This document shows, piece after piece, positions 34,601-46,573 of a stretch of DNA of 64,000 nucleotides; positions within the stretch are counted from its first letter, which is position 1, and every line of letters starts with the position of its first letter. The translations under genes and the position numbers were made by a program. The notes under the pieces are model-generated. The model had not been told where the DNA came from, did no database searches, and was given only the letters and a program-made list of their open reading frames with translations. The stretch covers positions 4,402,001-4,466,000 of the forward strand of contig JAULSU010000003.1 of assembly GCA_030512335.1 (NCBI GenBank), read 5' to 3'. The DNA is from Immersiella caudata. Its lineage: Eukaryota > Ascomycota > Sordariomycetes > Sordariales > Lasiosphaeriaceae.

Positions 34601-37600
34601 CACCAAGGGCAGCAGAACCCCGAGTCTTCTCCATGTGGAGCCATGTTCACATTGCTTGCGGTACCTTACAGTGCCGTCCATCGCACACTCGCGGACATCG
34701 CGCCAGGCATTTACGACCGTCAATGGCCTAGATTGGCGGTATAAATTGCGCATCGTCACCTGGCGGCTGGAAGCCATCAACTGTGGGCACGTAAGCTGCA
34801 AGCTTGCCGAATGCGCGCTCGTTAGCCTGCAGAGAAAAGGGACAGCGGTGGATATTGCCTGGAAGCTAGCAATCCATCGGCGTCGTATCCGAATGCTCCT
34901 TCGTCGTCAATCTCGCACGGCATAAGTCAGACATCTCTGTCTTGAGGTTCAACATTAGCCAGCGAAGCTCGCAGAGTGTTTCTCAACTGGAACTCATCCA
35001 CACTTCAACCCGCTTGCTTGCTATTAATAAAGACCAATATTTCCCGATTAGTTTCATGCTCCATCGCTCGAGGTGGCTGGCGGAGTGTTGGAGCCGCGGA
35101 AAGCACAGGGCAGGTGCGAGTCCAAACTGCGGATCAGTTGTTGCGCACTGTGTACAGGGGTGGCTGTGGCTCGCTGCCTCTCTCTCTCAGGCTCCAGCAG
35201 ATGGCAACTCAATAGAGATGCGAAATTGGGCGACAAAACCTACTGCGTAATAAAGGCTCCAAATACCGCAGTCCTGCATCTTGATTTTGTAAGAGTATTA
35301 TCCAACAACGGGCGATGGGCCGGGCAGCACCCAAGTGCCCAATAGGCCGATGAAGCCATGCCGTTCTCGCAGATGTCGACATCCTGGTCGGTGCCAGCCA
35401 GCTAAATAAAGATGACCAGGCCAGAAACGAAACACGGCCCTCGCAGAGTCTTGAGCGACAACGGGCAACACCTCATGAGTCTGAACCACAATGCCAGAGT
35501 CTCGTCCCGCGCCCGCTCCTCCCTTTTGACTCTTCCCCCGGCCGCCCGTTTAAACCTCACGGGTTTTACCAGCGAGCTGCGTTTCTGGAGCCTGCGTCGT
35601 ATTCGGGCAGGTCAGTCGGACATTTGGATATCCGCGGCTTAACGCGACTCTGACGTTCGATATACGACACATCGCCCCGGAGCCTTGCCATGCCCCCAAT
35701 TTTGGGCTCTGGTCGGAACGGTCAGGCAGCGTCAGGAAATGCAGGTCAGTTGGAGCTTGGAGCTTTTCTCGACCTAGCTCGCCAACGATGCCCCCGCGCA
35801 GCCAATCACCAGCCGCGGGATTGGCCCGCCGTGTTTGAGATAACTCCAGCCCACCATGCGCCATCCCGAGCTCGGTGGTTTCCTGGCCAAAAGGAACGCA
35901 TCTGACGAATGCCATTGACTTTTGCTGCGGTCAGTCTCCAGCGACTGGAGAGCTCCGATCCGCTCCAGGCCGGAACGGCAAGCAGGGGAGAATCGCAAGC
36001 GCACGCACCAACATCCCACCGAAAAATACGCTACTGCAAGTTTGTGCGCGCTATCGCCCCTAGATCGGCGAAGTGGGTCACGGCCAAGGTGGGCGCTCGA
36101 CCAGAGCTTTCCAGCAAAATTCTCAGTCCATCATGCGTCGGGAGAGAGAGAGTTAGGCGGCTGGGCATTGGGCAATGATGTCGCGACTACCAAGCGATCG
36201 AGCCTAGCTGAATGACCGCCTCGGCAGTGTTCGGGAGCGGCGTGCGCAATGGCGTGACAGGTTTGAGGTGGGCAGCAGGAGCTCCAGATAAACGGTGCTT
36301 CTTGCTACCCCGCCACCCCGCCATCAATTGAGCGATAAGAAGGAAGCTGCGATTTGGAGGGCAATGGAGGGGCATCGAGGGGCACCTCATCGCGGGGCAA
36401 CTCTGGCCAGGAGATCGGGCACGCCCCCAATTTCCCCAAAACCACCCAAAAGCAAGCGTGAAACGTATCCCCAAACGCGCTTTTCCCATCCACTTGCATT
36501 CTCGGTTTTCTTCCCCCCTGAGGCGATCGAGCCCGGCAGACGAGGCAATCCCCGGAACGCCTTTTGGCGGTTCGGCGGGATCTGTTGCACCAAACGGCCT
36601 GCCGCAGCGTCGCCGTCACAGCCATGCTCGAACGAAAAAGCAAAAAAAGAGGCGCTACAGTGTCTCACGGCTTGGCGGTGGGCAGGGGCACTGTGCAAGT
36701 AATCATCCCTGCCCAAGGCCAAGGTCGCAAAAATGGATCGCACCGCGCGGGAACCACCATTGGGAGCCACACGTCGGCGATAAGCCGCTCCAGCCAACAA
36801 AACGGCTTCCATGTCTGGCCTTTGCTTTCACACCAGTCACCTTCGCAAGCTGGGACAGGCAGCTCGCACCTGCGGAGACCTTATCGTGCAGGTTTGCCCA
36901 GCACACAACGTTTTGAGAGCCTCGTCGGCCACAAGTGTCGAAGCAATTGGCAGCGGCAGCACAACGGCAGCGAGCGCGCAGCCGGTCGAGATGCAACAGT
37001 TTGGTCACCGCCTGTTCCATTTCCGGATCGCGGAAGACGGCGGACCCAGCTCTGGCTCATGCAGCAAACCGTCGCAATATCGATCTAGCGGCAGCATCAC
37101 AATCTCAATATGGGCTCCTGGGAATCAAGAAGGCGCATCAAATTAAGGGAACCCGTTTCATCTCCCCCAGACTGGGTCTGTCTTGATCCAGATTGCTTCT
37201 CCAACGATTTACCCCAACGACGACTTGAGCCAAATGGTAATATATTCAGGTGGTGCGGTATCTCTTCACACCACTGCGCCCTTCCCAGGCTGCTTCTCAC
37301 CTGCCTCCAACCCGAGAGCCAGGGGCAGTTGGGCCCTTACCCCAAGTGTCAGGAGGAGCTACGCTTGTATCCATACGGCGCATGATATGTTGTACGACAC
37401 GACCATGTCGACCGCAAACTCGTCGCAAACTCACAAGCTTCCATTCACCGCTTGGTCCAGAAACCAGGACGTATTTGTAGCGACTGACAGTCAACTTGCA
37501 ACACCGAAACCGCCAGCAGATTGGCTACAGCGCAACCCGCTTCTTCCTCTGCTCTCCAGGCGGCCTTGCGGCCGCTGTGCAAGTAGTCTTGAATTGGCGG

Positions 37601-40600
37601 ACTTGACGGTGCATTAATCTATGAACGCCACAGCCCGGAACTTGAGGATGACCCGAATGGACCGGGACATCAGAGAGAGGATCGACGGCATTGGTGGGCT
37701 GGAGTTGGATTCCACGCGAAGGGAAAAAAGCAAGATGGTCAGGCGCACGGCATCGCGGCCCCACAAAAAGACGGACGACAACTGCAGCCACTTTAGACCG
37801 CTGTGCGAATTGAGCGCTGGTGATTTGCTGGAGCCAGTTCGCTAACGAGGATGCCACACCAGAGGGCGACTCGTCGGTGTGCAGCGCAACGCCAGCCCGT
37901 CACCTTTGCCCGGCTCCCCAGGTGAAGCGGTGTGTAGTTGGGCAGTCTGATGATGCTGCTGTCTGGCAGACAAACATTCGGAGCTGATGTCATGATGCCT
38001 CAAGTGCTGACACCGCTTTTATCGAGCACCCAAAAACATGCCTCCCCCCAAGCGAAAGGATTCGGGGGCAACAGAGCGAGGCGGCGTATGGAGGATCGGG
38101 TATCGTAACGGGTTGGGGTTGACGATGGAAATTGGATGGGCCACAACGAAAAGGTGTGGGCGGCTGCCGTGGCACCTCGCTGATGTGCATGGCCCGGCAT
38201 ATCCTAGGTGGAAGCCTCGACGACGGCTTCCGGCCTGTTTCATGGATACTTCCTGGCCGCTTCCGAGCTCCCTTTCGCACACCTCAACACACTCTCGACA
38301 TTCTAACGTATTACGGGCCACGCAACCTCGATTAGCCGCCTCGCACGACCGAGAGCCCGATTGCTGGCGCGTTCTCGAACCTCTGCGGTCTTTTGCGAGT
38401 CGCAGGCACATGTTCGTCTGTTCCACGTTGGCTCCCGAGGGTGTCCTGGGATACGCCCTAACCGCCTCTGGAGGGGTGGTTGACCTTGCCCTGGCTGGGA
38501 TCCTTGTCGCGTCCCTGGCCCCTGACTTCCCCAGATTTCAACGCTGATCACTTGCAGCGGCCCCTAGCCCATTCAATTTTTGCTCCAGTTTTCTTTCTCG
38601 TCCTTTTCCTTGGAGTCCCGACCGCTTGCCATGGTCAGGAACTTGTTTGATCGGACTTGATTCTACTGCGATAGCATGCAGCTCTGGGCCGGCCAGCACG
38701 AGCCGAGGCTGTTGCCGCAAATACTCAAAGGAAGCCCTGGATGCATCAATACATCTCCCCCCTTGGCGCCGCTACCCTGAGGATGGCGCATTAGATCAAC
38801 CAAGCGACGGCGCTTAGGGTTAGAGCAGTGCTCAGTCCCAGCCATCTCAACAACGTCCCTCTTGTCCCCAGCATCTCCCGCCGAGCTCCGTCGATACGCT
38901 TCGGAGACACACACAGACCACGGATGCCGTTCTTTGCTGGGAGCTTGACGCCGGCGCACAAACAGCCGAGCAGCGACGATGATGTCGCGCCTCGGGCGAG
39001 GCGCAGAGCCGCCCTCGTCTGGGTGTTTAGCCCCATGCCGTCGTACCTTACTCGCAGTAGCGGGCCTGCAAGTGTCACTGCGAGTGTGTGCGGTGGCCGC
39101 TACAACTTTCCCCGTGCCGCGTGGTGGGCTGCACAGGGGCCCCGTGATCTGCCCTCGCAGGCCCTGACCCAACACTTGAACAATATCCAGCCGCTGCAGG
39201 TAATATGCTGGCCAGCGCAACGTTATGCTCCACAGGGGAATCCCGCATATGGGCGCTGGGAGTTGCTGGGGGCCAGATATTGGCCACCGCATATTGGGGG
39301 TCCTTCGAGAACAGTAGGAGCTATAAGCTTTCGATGGCACGCAGCGGTCCTCCTCAAGACGGGCGATGCGGCGGTAGCATTGCAGCTTGCAGCCGAACCA
39401 AGACCGCTATTCTTCCTAAACAGCGACGCACGCATCACCAGAGCAAGTCGGAGCCGACTGGGCCGTCCGCCGGGCCGTCACTGGCTGGCTGTCGTTGTCC
39501 TTCGCCCTGTCTGGATGATCTCCGGGTGCCTTGCCTTGCCTTGCTGGACGGGCTGAGGCGAGGCCTCTAGGTGCAGAATCTCCGAATAGCGACTTGACAG
39601 TCACCGAGTATACAGTGTATGCTGCGGCAGTCACATTAACTGCCTGCCTTGCCCCAACCCCTGGCCGGCGGCGAGCGTCGTGACGGAGAAATTGTACCCC
39701 TGGAAAGGCCGGGGCTTGGCCACCCACACTGTGCTGCATCCGAGTATGAAAGGGGTAAGGGCGTTGCTTTCTCGTCACGGCCGGACCATTCCCACCCAAG
39801 CATCCCGAGCCCATGAAGGATGTGGTTACGTAGGACACGTGGGATAACTTTGTCCCGCGGCCTTGGCACTCCGGTGCCGCAACCGGTGTGGCGTTTCACC
39901 CCGGCGGTCGCCGCCGTCTCCGGACCGGACCAAGTACCCGGCCGAGCCCGGACGAACTCCTGCTGGGGCCCACTGAAGGTGCGATAGAAAGACATCACCG
40001 CTGTGACATCAGTGCTTCCGGGCGAGATCTTCGGGAGTGCCTCTTACGCAGATACCCGTCTCATCTGCATCGGCCGTGTCAATGGCACTGTGCCGTGTAA
40101 GTTACTCATATCTGACCGTAGTGTCGATCGGCGGCGAAAACCACGCGTTTTAGGAAATTCTTTCGATATAATCCTGATAGCAGCATTCGGCAACAAGATC
40201 AGGTTCCGGCACACCGCGGCCTGCTGACAACGCCACTGGTTCGGCCAGGGGCGCTGCAAGCCCACACGTCAGTGTGGTGTCGGCTTCAGCGATTGGCTCG
40301 CAAGCTTTATCTCGAAGAAAAAAAACCCTTCCGATCCGTCGGCCAGGCACACACACACACCACAAACCACGCCGCACGCCATGCTCGGGCTTACAATTGC
40401 CTTGGGGAGCGAAGCGCGAGGGGGACTGGTGGGAAAAAGAGAGCGGGGCACACTCGCAGAGGAGAAAAAACAATAATGGGTGTACTAACAAGCGCTAGTC
40501 TCGAATTTAGCTTCAAGTCAGGTCCCGCGTGAGAGGAAGCAAAAAAAAAAAACAAGATCCCGATGTCGCGCGTTCGTTGCCAGCTGCTAGTACCGAACGT

Positions 40601-40610
40601 GACGCACGAG

Positions 40611-40656
40611 TGGCATGGCATGGCATGGTGTAGCGTGTATGTATACATGCATGTAT
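40611..40656. repeat. TGGCA pentamer run followed by a perfect 14-nt palindrome
   Basis: Three TGGCA units plus TGG lie at 40611-40628. Fifteen bases on, at 40643-40656, is ATACATGCATGTAT, identical to its reverse complement. It lies in the gene-free block. Confidence 0.75.
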
Positions 40657-41410
40657 GATGGCATCCACAATTTTTTTTTTTTCGGTTCTCTCTGTTTCTC
40701 ACCGTCACCGTTTGGGTTTCGGCATCAATGTCACCATGACGTCCTGATGTTGCCGTGCAGAGTGTGTGAGCGATCGGTGGCGAGTTTAGGGAAATCTCTC
40801 TCTCGGCTGGTAACGTTGTCAATTTGTCCCGGTTTCTGGCTAGGTTTTTTTTCGGCTCGGGTTGTACTTGGCGATGGGACATACACTCGTCTCGGTCAAA
40901 CACAGTGACTGCAAACTGTAGACAGTAACTAGCACACCGCCTTTATTACCGATGGATGGTACCTGTTATGGTCTGGTGTAGCCCAGTGCTGTCTGCATTA
41001 GCTGAAGTAGCTCACCGCTTGCAGTTAAATAAAATAGAGTATATCGCCATTGTGGATCGCGGGCTTGACTGTTAGTAGTAGGTCGTTGGGATGGTGGCGA
41101 CAACCAGTTGGCGTGTGGCTGTCCCGGGTGAACTGCGCGCGAGCGAGTCCGGTATCCGACGGCTGACATTGAACGAGACAATTCAACGAGGCTGGTTGGT
41201 CGAGTTGGGGTGTGCTGGGAACGCCTCGGGCGGTCTGTTTCTCTGTTCCTTTGGTGACTGGGCATGCGGGCTCAAGTAAGACTTAGTCAAGGGGAGACGG
41301 TGTGCTGTGCTGGCCAGGGTCTCTGAGAGGCGTGAGATTGGATGGCGAGAGGTGTCAGATCCAACCCGGCAGTTTGTTGTCTGCGGATGGGCGGCACTGG
41401 CGGGTAGGGG

Positions 41411-41453
41411 ATGGTGATGGGGTTGGTGATGGGGTTGGTGATGGGGTTGGTGG
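41411..41453. repeat. Short 12-bp tandem repeat
   Basis: About three and a half copies of a GGTTGGTGATGG unit are present, purine/T-only on the plus strand. G-rich with several GG/GGGG steps, so the plus strand could form a G-quadruplex. It is not in a recognised gene. Confidence 0.8.
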
Positions 41454-42239
41454 GCGGATAAGGGGTTTGGTCGGGATGCAACGGCGGGCGTTGGTGATTG
41501 TTGTTTTCAGGGGCTCTTGGTAAATTGGAGTGTTTGAGTAGAGGTGTTTACACCGCGATCAATTTAGTTCCCCAACCAACAACAGACAGCCCCTTAGCCC
41601 CAGCACGAATTTCACCCCACCTCGCTTTCTCTCGTTCGGCTGGGGTGGTTTCCATGCTTCAAGTTACGAGTGTGTCCACACGGTCAACCCGCCAGTCGGA
41701 CCGAACCCGCATCCCGTACCCACCGTCTACTGCAGATACGGCACCTTGCGAGAGTGGACGCATCACTGGGCCATATAAGCCATTGCTCGGGGTGCCCCTG
41801 ATACACATGACCGTACCCACTGGAGGGCTCTGGATCCTGCCCGCTTTCTCATTGATCAACCAGTGTGAACCAGACTCATAGCCGAGTTAATGAGAAGCAG
41901 TGAATTCTGGTGTTGTATGTTTCTTTTCATATTGTTCCTGGTGTGATTTGTGTCTCAGAAGTTGTTTTGACCCTCTGATCTAATGTCCTCCCTAGCTTTT
42001 AGGTTCCTAGACGATGACCAAGCGCATGTTATTAATGTTATTATCATTCCTTCTGGACCACGTCAAGCCTCTGCAGAGGTTCAATGGATATTGCTCATTT
42101 CTGATTTGAATTCGGCTTTGCACTCAAAATCTGTTTCCAAAGGCTCTCACTAGCTGTTCTCACCCTGGTCTATCCAAGAATAGGTCCTTCACCCAGAACG
42201 GCGTGCTATCAGACCCACCTGTTTTTACCCTACCCTACA

Positions 42240-43540
42240 CTAACTAGACCCCAACCCAGGCCAGTCCCAAACACTCCTCTCCTCGTTCCGTCTCACCACC
42301 TCAACCTCATCCCCCACCGACACCGCCACACCCCCAAGCTCCTCCCAATACCCTCCCACGTCCCCCAGAAACGCATAACGTCCAAAAATCGGCGTCCACT
42401 TCGCTCCCTTATCCACCCTCCGATCCACCATTAACTTCTTCAACACCGTCCCCAGCTCCCCCTCCGCCAGTCTCCCCGTTTCATAATCCACATTCAAACT
42501 CGTGCACCGTCCGCAGTTCCCAGTCAGGAGCAACCTCCACCTCGTCATTTCCTTCTTCTCCTCCTTCTCTTTCCTCTTTTCTTCCTTCTCATCATCGTCC
42601 AGCTCCCCGGTTGAATCCGAACTGGAGAAGCTGGTTCGATCCTCTGGTGGGAGGTGAGTCCGCGGAGCGGGGGTGACGAGCAGCTCGGCCCAGAAGTCCT
42701 CTGCGAAAGCGGGTTGTTCTTGACCGTCGACGACGAGGTTGGGGCGGAATTTGTACATGGGCATGGGGGTTGAAGCGGGGAGGCGGGAGGAGACGTTGTC
42801 TAGGGAGGAGGTGGAGGTAACGAGGAGAGGGGCGACGTCGGTGAAGGTGAGCCAGGGGGTTTCGTCTCGTTTGGTGGCTTCTTTTCCGGGGAGGTAGGAA
42901 GAGAGGCTGGAGAGCCAGGAGGATGATTTTGTGGAGGGGGGTGTTGGTTGGGTGGTTTGTGGGATAAGGGAGTTTCCGAGGACGGGGCGGCGGCCGTCGC
43001 CGATGAAGATGAGGGCTACGGGGAAGCCGAAGCGAGAGGTAAACCAGGCGTCGTAGGGATCGCCCATGCGGTAGGCTGTCGTGACGCTTCTGTGGAGGTC
43101 GATGTCGACTGGTGATAGCTTGGAGCTGTCAGGATTCAGAGGGACATGCAGGGTTTCATTGTCCTCTTCCCCCGCGGCAGCAGTTCCGTCCTTAGACTTC
43201 GTCGGGGGTGGATGGTAGCGGACTTCAACCGTGGTGCATTCATCACGGCGTTCTCCTGATCCGGCGGGGAGGAATGCCTGCTCAAAGAGCGCAACTTGAG
43301 GGAAGGAAGAGTGTTGCATCTTGCGAAGATTGCCATCGTCTTGGATCTGGAAGAGCATGAACCGGCGGTCAAACATGATACCCTGTGGCCCGATGAAGGC
43401 CGACTGGAGGGAGATGCCCCGCAGGGCTTTAATGGGGTAGACGTAGATCTGGAGCTGTCAGTTTTTTTGTGTTTTGTTTTCCAAAATGAAAAGAAGAGCA
43501 TGAAGTAATAATTAGCTTTCCGTACCGTGGTGATCTTCAT
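42240..43540 (-). CDS. MOSC domain protein (mARC-like, N-terminal beta-barrel plus MOSC)
   Basis: A 15-nt first exon (43540-43526, M-K-I-T-T) joins 43454-42240 across a 70 nt intron (GTACGG...TGACAG), giving 409 residues. The junction yields L-Q-I-Y-V-Y-P-I-K-A-L-R-G, the classic start of the MOSC N-terminal barrel, followed by G-I-M-F-D-R-R-F-M-L. The MOSC core is towards the C-terminus with N-C-G-R-C-T-S-L-N-V-D and the W-T-P-I-F-G-R-Y-A end. In this family the conserved Cys of the core holds the molybdenum cofactor or accepts sulfur; eukaryotic mARC proteins reduce N-hydroxylated compounds at the outer mitochondrial membrane. There is no clear N-terminal transmembrane anchor here, unlike animal mARC, so location and reaction are open. 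An acidic/basic low-complexity insert (K-E-E-K-R-K-E-K-E-E) interrupts the central part. It is divergent from the hydrolase gene. Confidence 0.87.
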
Positions 43541-44303
43541 GGTTGAAAAATGCTCGATGTGCTGAAGAATGGAGGAATTGGGAGAATGGGGTCTGGCATT
43601 CAAGCAGGAGACGAATTGAAGTAGGAGGTATGTTGTTGAAGGTGAGGGGTCTGTTGATAATGCAGCTTGTGGAGACGCTGGTTGGCCAAGGTACGCCCTT
43701 TCGGAGGCAGACTTGGAGGCTCCTCACAAGGCAGGAACCAGTCGGGTAGGAAGCGGATCCCCCGCTGCAAAGCACGATAACTGTGCGTGATAGCCAATGG
43801 ACAGGTGCAAAACATCTAGAAATGGCCTACATGGTCAGTTTGATAGTATGATCATAGGGCAGACTCTCTTGGAGAATTTTGGGCTCAAGGGTACGCCCTG
43901 ACTGACTTTGTCAGGCAGAATCATTTCAAATTTTAGTTAGCAAGGACTGCCCATGTGCAAATAGCGCTTTCACTCAATACCCATCGAGATCTACAAGCTC
44001 CTGATGATCCTGTTCCTTGGCTCGTACTCAGACCCGGGATCGAGGGACCCAAAGGGACGGCGCGGCTATTCTCAACACTACCTTGATTCCCGCCCCAACG
44101 TTCTCTTACCATGCTGCCATGCGGGGGCCGCGTATTCCAACGTCAATTCGCAATGCGCAAGACAACTTCACATTATTACCACCGCGCAATTCTCACTCCC
44201 ATCTTTCACGTGGTTGCACATGAATAACCTGCATGCACCTTCCCCGCGTCATTGAACGTCACTTCCTCCTTCCAACCTCCACCAAACTCAGTTATACTCA
44301 CCC
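43541..44303. promoter_or_regulatory. Divergent upstream region of the MOSC and hydrolase genes
   Basis: A 763 bp spacer separates two divergent start codons; short frames only. It should contain both promoters. No repeat or RNA was seen. Confidence 0.5.
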
Positions 44304-45345
44304 ATGGAAACCCACCTCATCACCCTCCCCCACAAACCCACCTCCCCCCTCCACATCTCCCTCTCCCTCCCTTCCCCCATCCCTCCAAATCCCACTCTCC
44401 TCATCTTCCTCAACGGCCTCCTCCTCCCCCGCACCTCCTGGACCCCAACAGTCTCCCACCTCCTTTCCTCTTTTTCCTCAACTCACCCCCTCCCCGCCCT
44501 CCTAACCTACGACCGCTTCGGCCAAGGGACCTCTCCCCGCGATCCCGCCGATCTACTCCCCTCCGAAACCCCCTACGGCCACGACGCCCTCTCCATAACC
44601 ACCGATCTCCACGCCCTCCTAACCGTCACCTCAACCCAATACCTCCACACTCCCTTATCTCAAACCAAATTAATCTTTATAGCCAACAGCATCGGCTGCC
44701 CCCTAGCCCGCCTCTACATCACCTCTCACCCCGACCTCACCATCCTCGCAGCCATCTTCCTAGATTCCATGATGGCAAACGCAGACTTCGTATCACTCCT
44801 CCCCGACCCGGAAACTACTCTGGATTTAGAAAAGAATCTACCCGAGGGAGTCACCCTGGGTGATATTGTTCATGCGCGGGAGAGGTTCAGGGCGATGTTT
44901 CATCCGGATGTGCCGAATAGGGAGGGTTTTGATAGGAGGGGGTTGAAGAGGTTGTTACCCGAGGCGGATGGGCCTAGATTGACAAGAGGTATGAGGTTGG
45001 TTGTGGTGGGGCATGATGGGGATGTTTTCGCGGAGGAGGGGGAGAAGGTGAGTTTTTATCATTTTTTTTTTAAAAATTTTTTTCTTGTTGTTTGTTACTC
45101 TGGCAAGAGGACTTTTGGAAAGGGACAGGGGCTAACGTTTGGGATAGGGCTCGCTGGGCGTCAAAAAGGCGGTGACGAATGCGTATGTGAATCCGGCCTG
45201 GACGAGGTACAATGAGGGCTTGACGAGGCTCGTTGCCGACTCAGAGCTCAAAATTGCCAAAGGATGTGGACACTTCATTCAGAGAGACGACCCGGAGTTT
45301 GTGGCGGGTGAGATCTTGCGTCTGCTGGAACGGGTGGGGAAGTGA
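44304..45345 (+). CDS. Alpha/beta hydrolase
   Basis: Exons 44304-45047 and 45148-45345 are joined across a 100 nt intron (GTGAGT...GGATAG, phase 0) for 313 residues. The frame shows an early strand (L-L-I-F-L-N-G-L), a region Y-D-R-F-G-Q-G-x-S typical of the cap approach, the nucleophile elbow A-N-S-I-G at about 134-138, and, in exon 2, the final C-G-H-F-I-Q-R-D-D-P that supplies the catalytic His; the acid is probably in the V-V-V-G-H-D-G-D-V-F stretch at the end of exon 1. Exon 2 is needed for the His, which confirms the splice. There is no signal peptide, so it is likely cytosolic. The substrate cannot be inferred; this superfamily includes esterases, epoxide hydrolases and lactonases. The first half uses unusually many C-rich codons. 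Confidence 0.85.
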
Positions 45346-45805
45346 GATGTCTTGCCTGTTGGCTGCACACTCATTGTCGTCGCACAACTGGCATGTTCGT
45401 GGTTGCTGGGTTGTGGAAGAGGCAGCTGAGACAGCGGGAGCGGCCGTTGGTCTGAGAGCACCTGGCAACGGTCCTGGGGTGCACAACATGCCGAAGCCAA
45501 TATCGCAACGCAGGGGACAACAGCAAGTGTAACGTGGAACCATAGCCATGCAATTAAATGTTATGGAATGGCCCCAAACGCTGGGGCAGATGCAAACCGC
45601 CGCCGGCCCCGGCTTGGGCAGCCTCGATGAAGATACCTCCAATGCATAAGAACCACCCTGTGTACGCCGACACGTCTTTGCTGGCAAGTTTTTCCAAGCG
45701 ACACCAATAAACACCAGACCCAATACCATGGGGTCATCTATGCAAGAAACCCGTTTTTCTTCCTCGTTACATACACGTCGTCACTCATTTGTCTCATCCT
45801 CACTC
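45346..45805. other. Convergent 3' spacer
   Basis: This 460 bp spacer lies between the hydrolase and polysaccharide deacetylase stop codons. Frames up to 162 codons overlap on both strands with no domain. It is probably 3' UTR sequence. Confidence 0.5.
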
Positions 45806-46573
45806 TTACGAGGACTTGTACCAGTTGGCCTCAGGGTCCCCGAGGCACTCGCCTACCGTCACCGCCCTGTAGCCGCCCTGCTTGATCTTCTCCAACATGA
45901 AGGGGGTGAGCGCCGTAGCCGTCTGCTCGTGAACGTCGTGGGCGAGAACCAGGAACGAGGAGCTGCTGGGTGACCCCGAGGAGAGGGCGCTCGAGAAGGT
46001 CTCCATCGAGGTGCTGATCTTCTCGGGTGTGTTGTTGGCGTAGTCCTTGGTGTCCAGGTCGAAGTTGATGACGTGATAGCCCATCGTTTCCACATCGACC
46101 AGGCATTGTCCCTCACAGGTCGCATAGGGTGGCCTGAAGTAGGTAGGCCGCTTGCCGATCACCTTGATAAGCGTCTTCTCCAGCCTCTGCATTTGGTCCG
46201 TCCTTGTGGAAGAGTCGGCAGCCGTCATGTCGACATGAGACCATGTGTGCGAGCCGATCTGGTGTCCCGAGTTGACCATCCGTCGCAGCGTCTCGGGCCA
46301 GGGTGTGTTCTCGTCGTCGATGTCTTCTGTCCAGTTGTCACCGTTGATGAAGAAGGTCGCCTTGGCGCCGGCGTGGTCCAGGAGGTCGAGGATGTGGGGG
46401 GTGTGGTAGTAGGGGCCGTCATCGAAGGTCAGGGCTACGGTGCCGGGGACCGTACATCTGGTGATGATGGACCCGAAGGGAACATCGCGGGCTGCAAGTG
46501 CGGGAGTCTCGATCGGAGCGCCGTGGCCGGGTGCGAGCAGCGGCACAAGAGGGAGAACTGCTGGCAGACGCAT
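45806..46573 (-). CDS. Secreted polysaccharide (chitin) deacetylase, carbohydrate esterase family 4
   Basis: An intronless frame of 255 residues. It begins with a short hydrophobic signal-like stretch (L-P-A-V-L-P-L-V-P-L-L-A) and so is likely secreted or wall-bound. The NodB-type catalytic motifs are all present: T-F-D-D-G-P (Asp51/Asp52), H-T-W-S-H (His109 and His113, metal ligands), R-P-P-Y (147-150), and L-V-L-A-H-D-V-H with the late catalytic His. CE4 enzymes remove N-acetyl groups from chitin or related polymers, giving chitosan or hiding chitin oligomers. There is no chitin-binding module, only a single catalytic domain, and the length is near the usual minimum. Two N-glycosylation sequons occur (N-W-T, N-N-T). 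Substrate specificity (chitin, chito-oligomers or another N-acetylated glycan) cannot be settled from motifs. Confidence 0.92.
   Translation of the reverse strand: MRLPAVLPLVPLLAPGHGAPIETPALAARDVPFGSIITRCTVPGTVALTFDDGPYYHTPHILDLLDHAGAKATFFINGDNWTEDIDDENTPWPETLRRMVNSGHQIGSHTWSHVDMTAADSSTRTDQMQRLEKTLIKVIGKRPTYFRPPYATCEGQCLVDVETMGYHVINFDLDTKDYANNTPEKISTSMETFSSALSSGSPSSSSFLVLAHDVHEQTATALTPFMLEKIKQGGYRAVTVGECLGDPEANWYKSS

Larger units (their letters stand above)
31698..42239. other. 10.5 kb stretch with no recognisable gene
   Basis: Between the zinc-finger gene start and the MOSC gene stop I find no frame with a recognised domain, no convincing splice chain and no RNA gene. Open frames are frequent because GC is high (longest 431 codons at 31609-32904 plus; others up to 242 codons), but each has a rival on the opposite strand and random-looking Arg/Pro/Ser/Ala-rich translation. 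Base composition is not AT-shifted as it would be after strong RIP. Short repeats occur at 40611-40656 and 41411-41453. The left part is the upstream region of a large regulator gene; such regions can be long in fungi. The rest could hold noncoding transcripts, very old mobile-element remains, or rapidly evolving genes I cannot see. Confidence 0.5.

Noticed and set aside
38814..38825. Interstitial telomere-like TTAGGGTTAG
   Set aside because: Fewer than two repeat units; expected by chance.
38828..39556. 242-codon plus-strand frame in the gene-free block
   Set aside because: A 225-codon minus frame overlaps it, the translation is Arg/Pro/Trp-rich without domains, and there is no splice context.
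31698..42239. RIP-mutated transposon remains
   Set aside because: The sequence is not TA-enriched or CpA-depleted by eye, and no terminal repeats or reverse transcriptase/transposase motifs were seen.
42632..42642. GGTTCGATCC resembling a tRNA B box
   Set aside because: It lies in the MOSC coding sequence, has no A box at the right distance and no cloverleaf.
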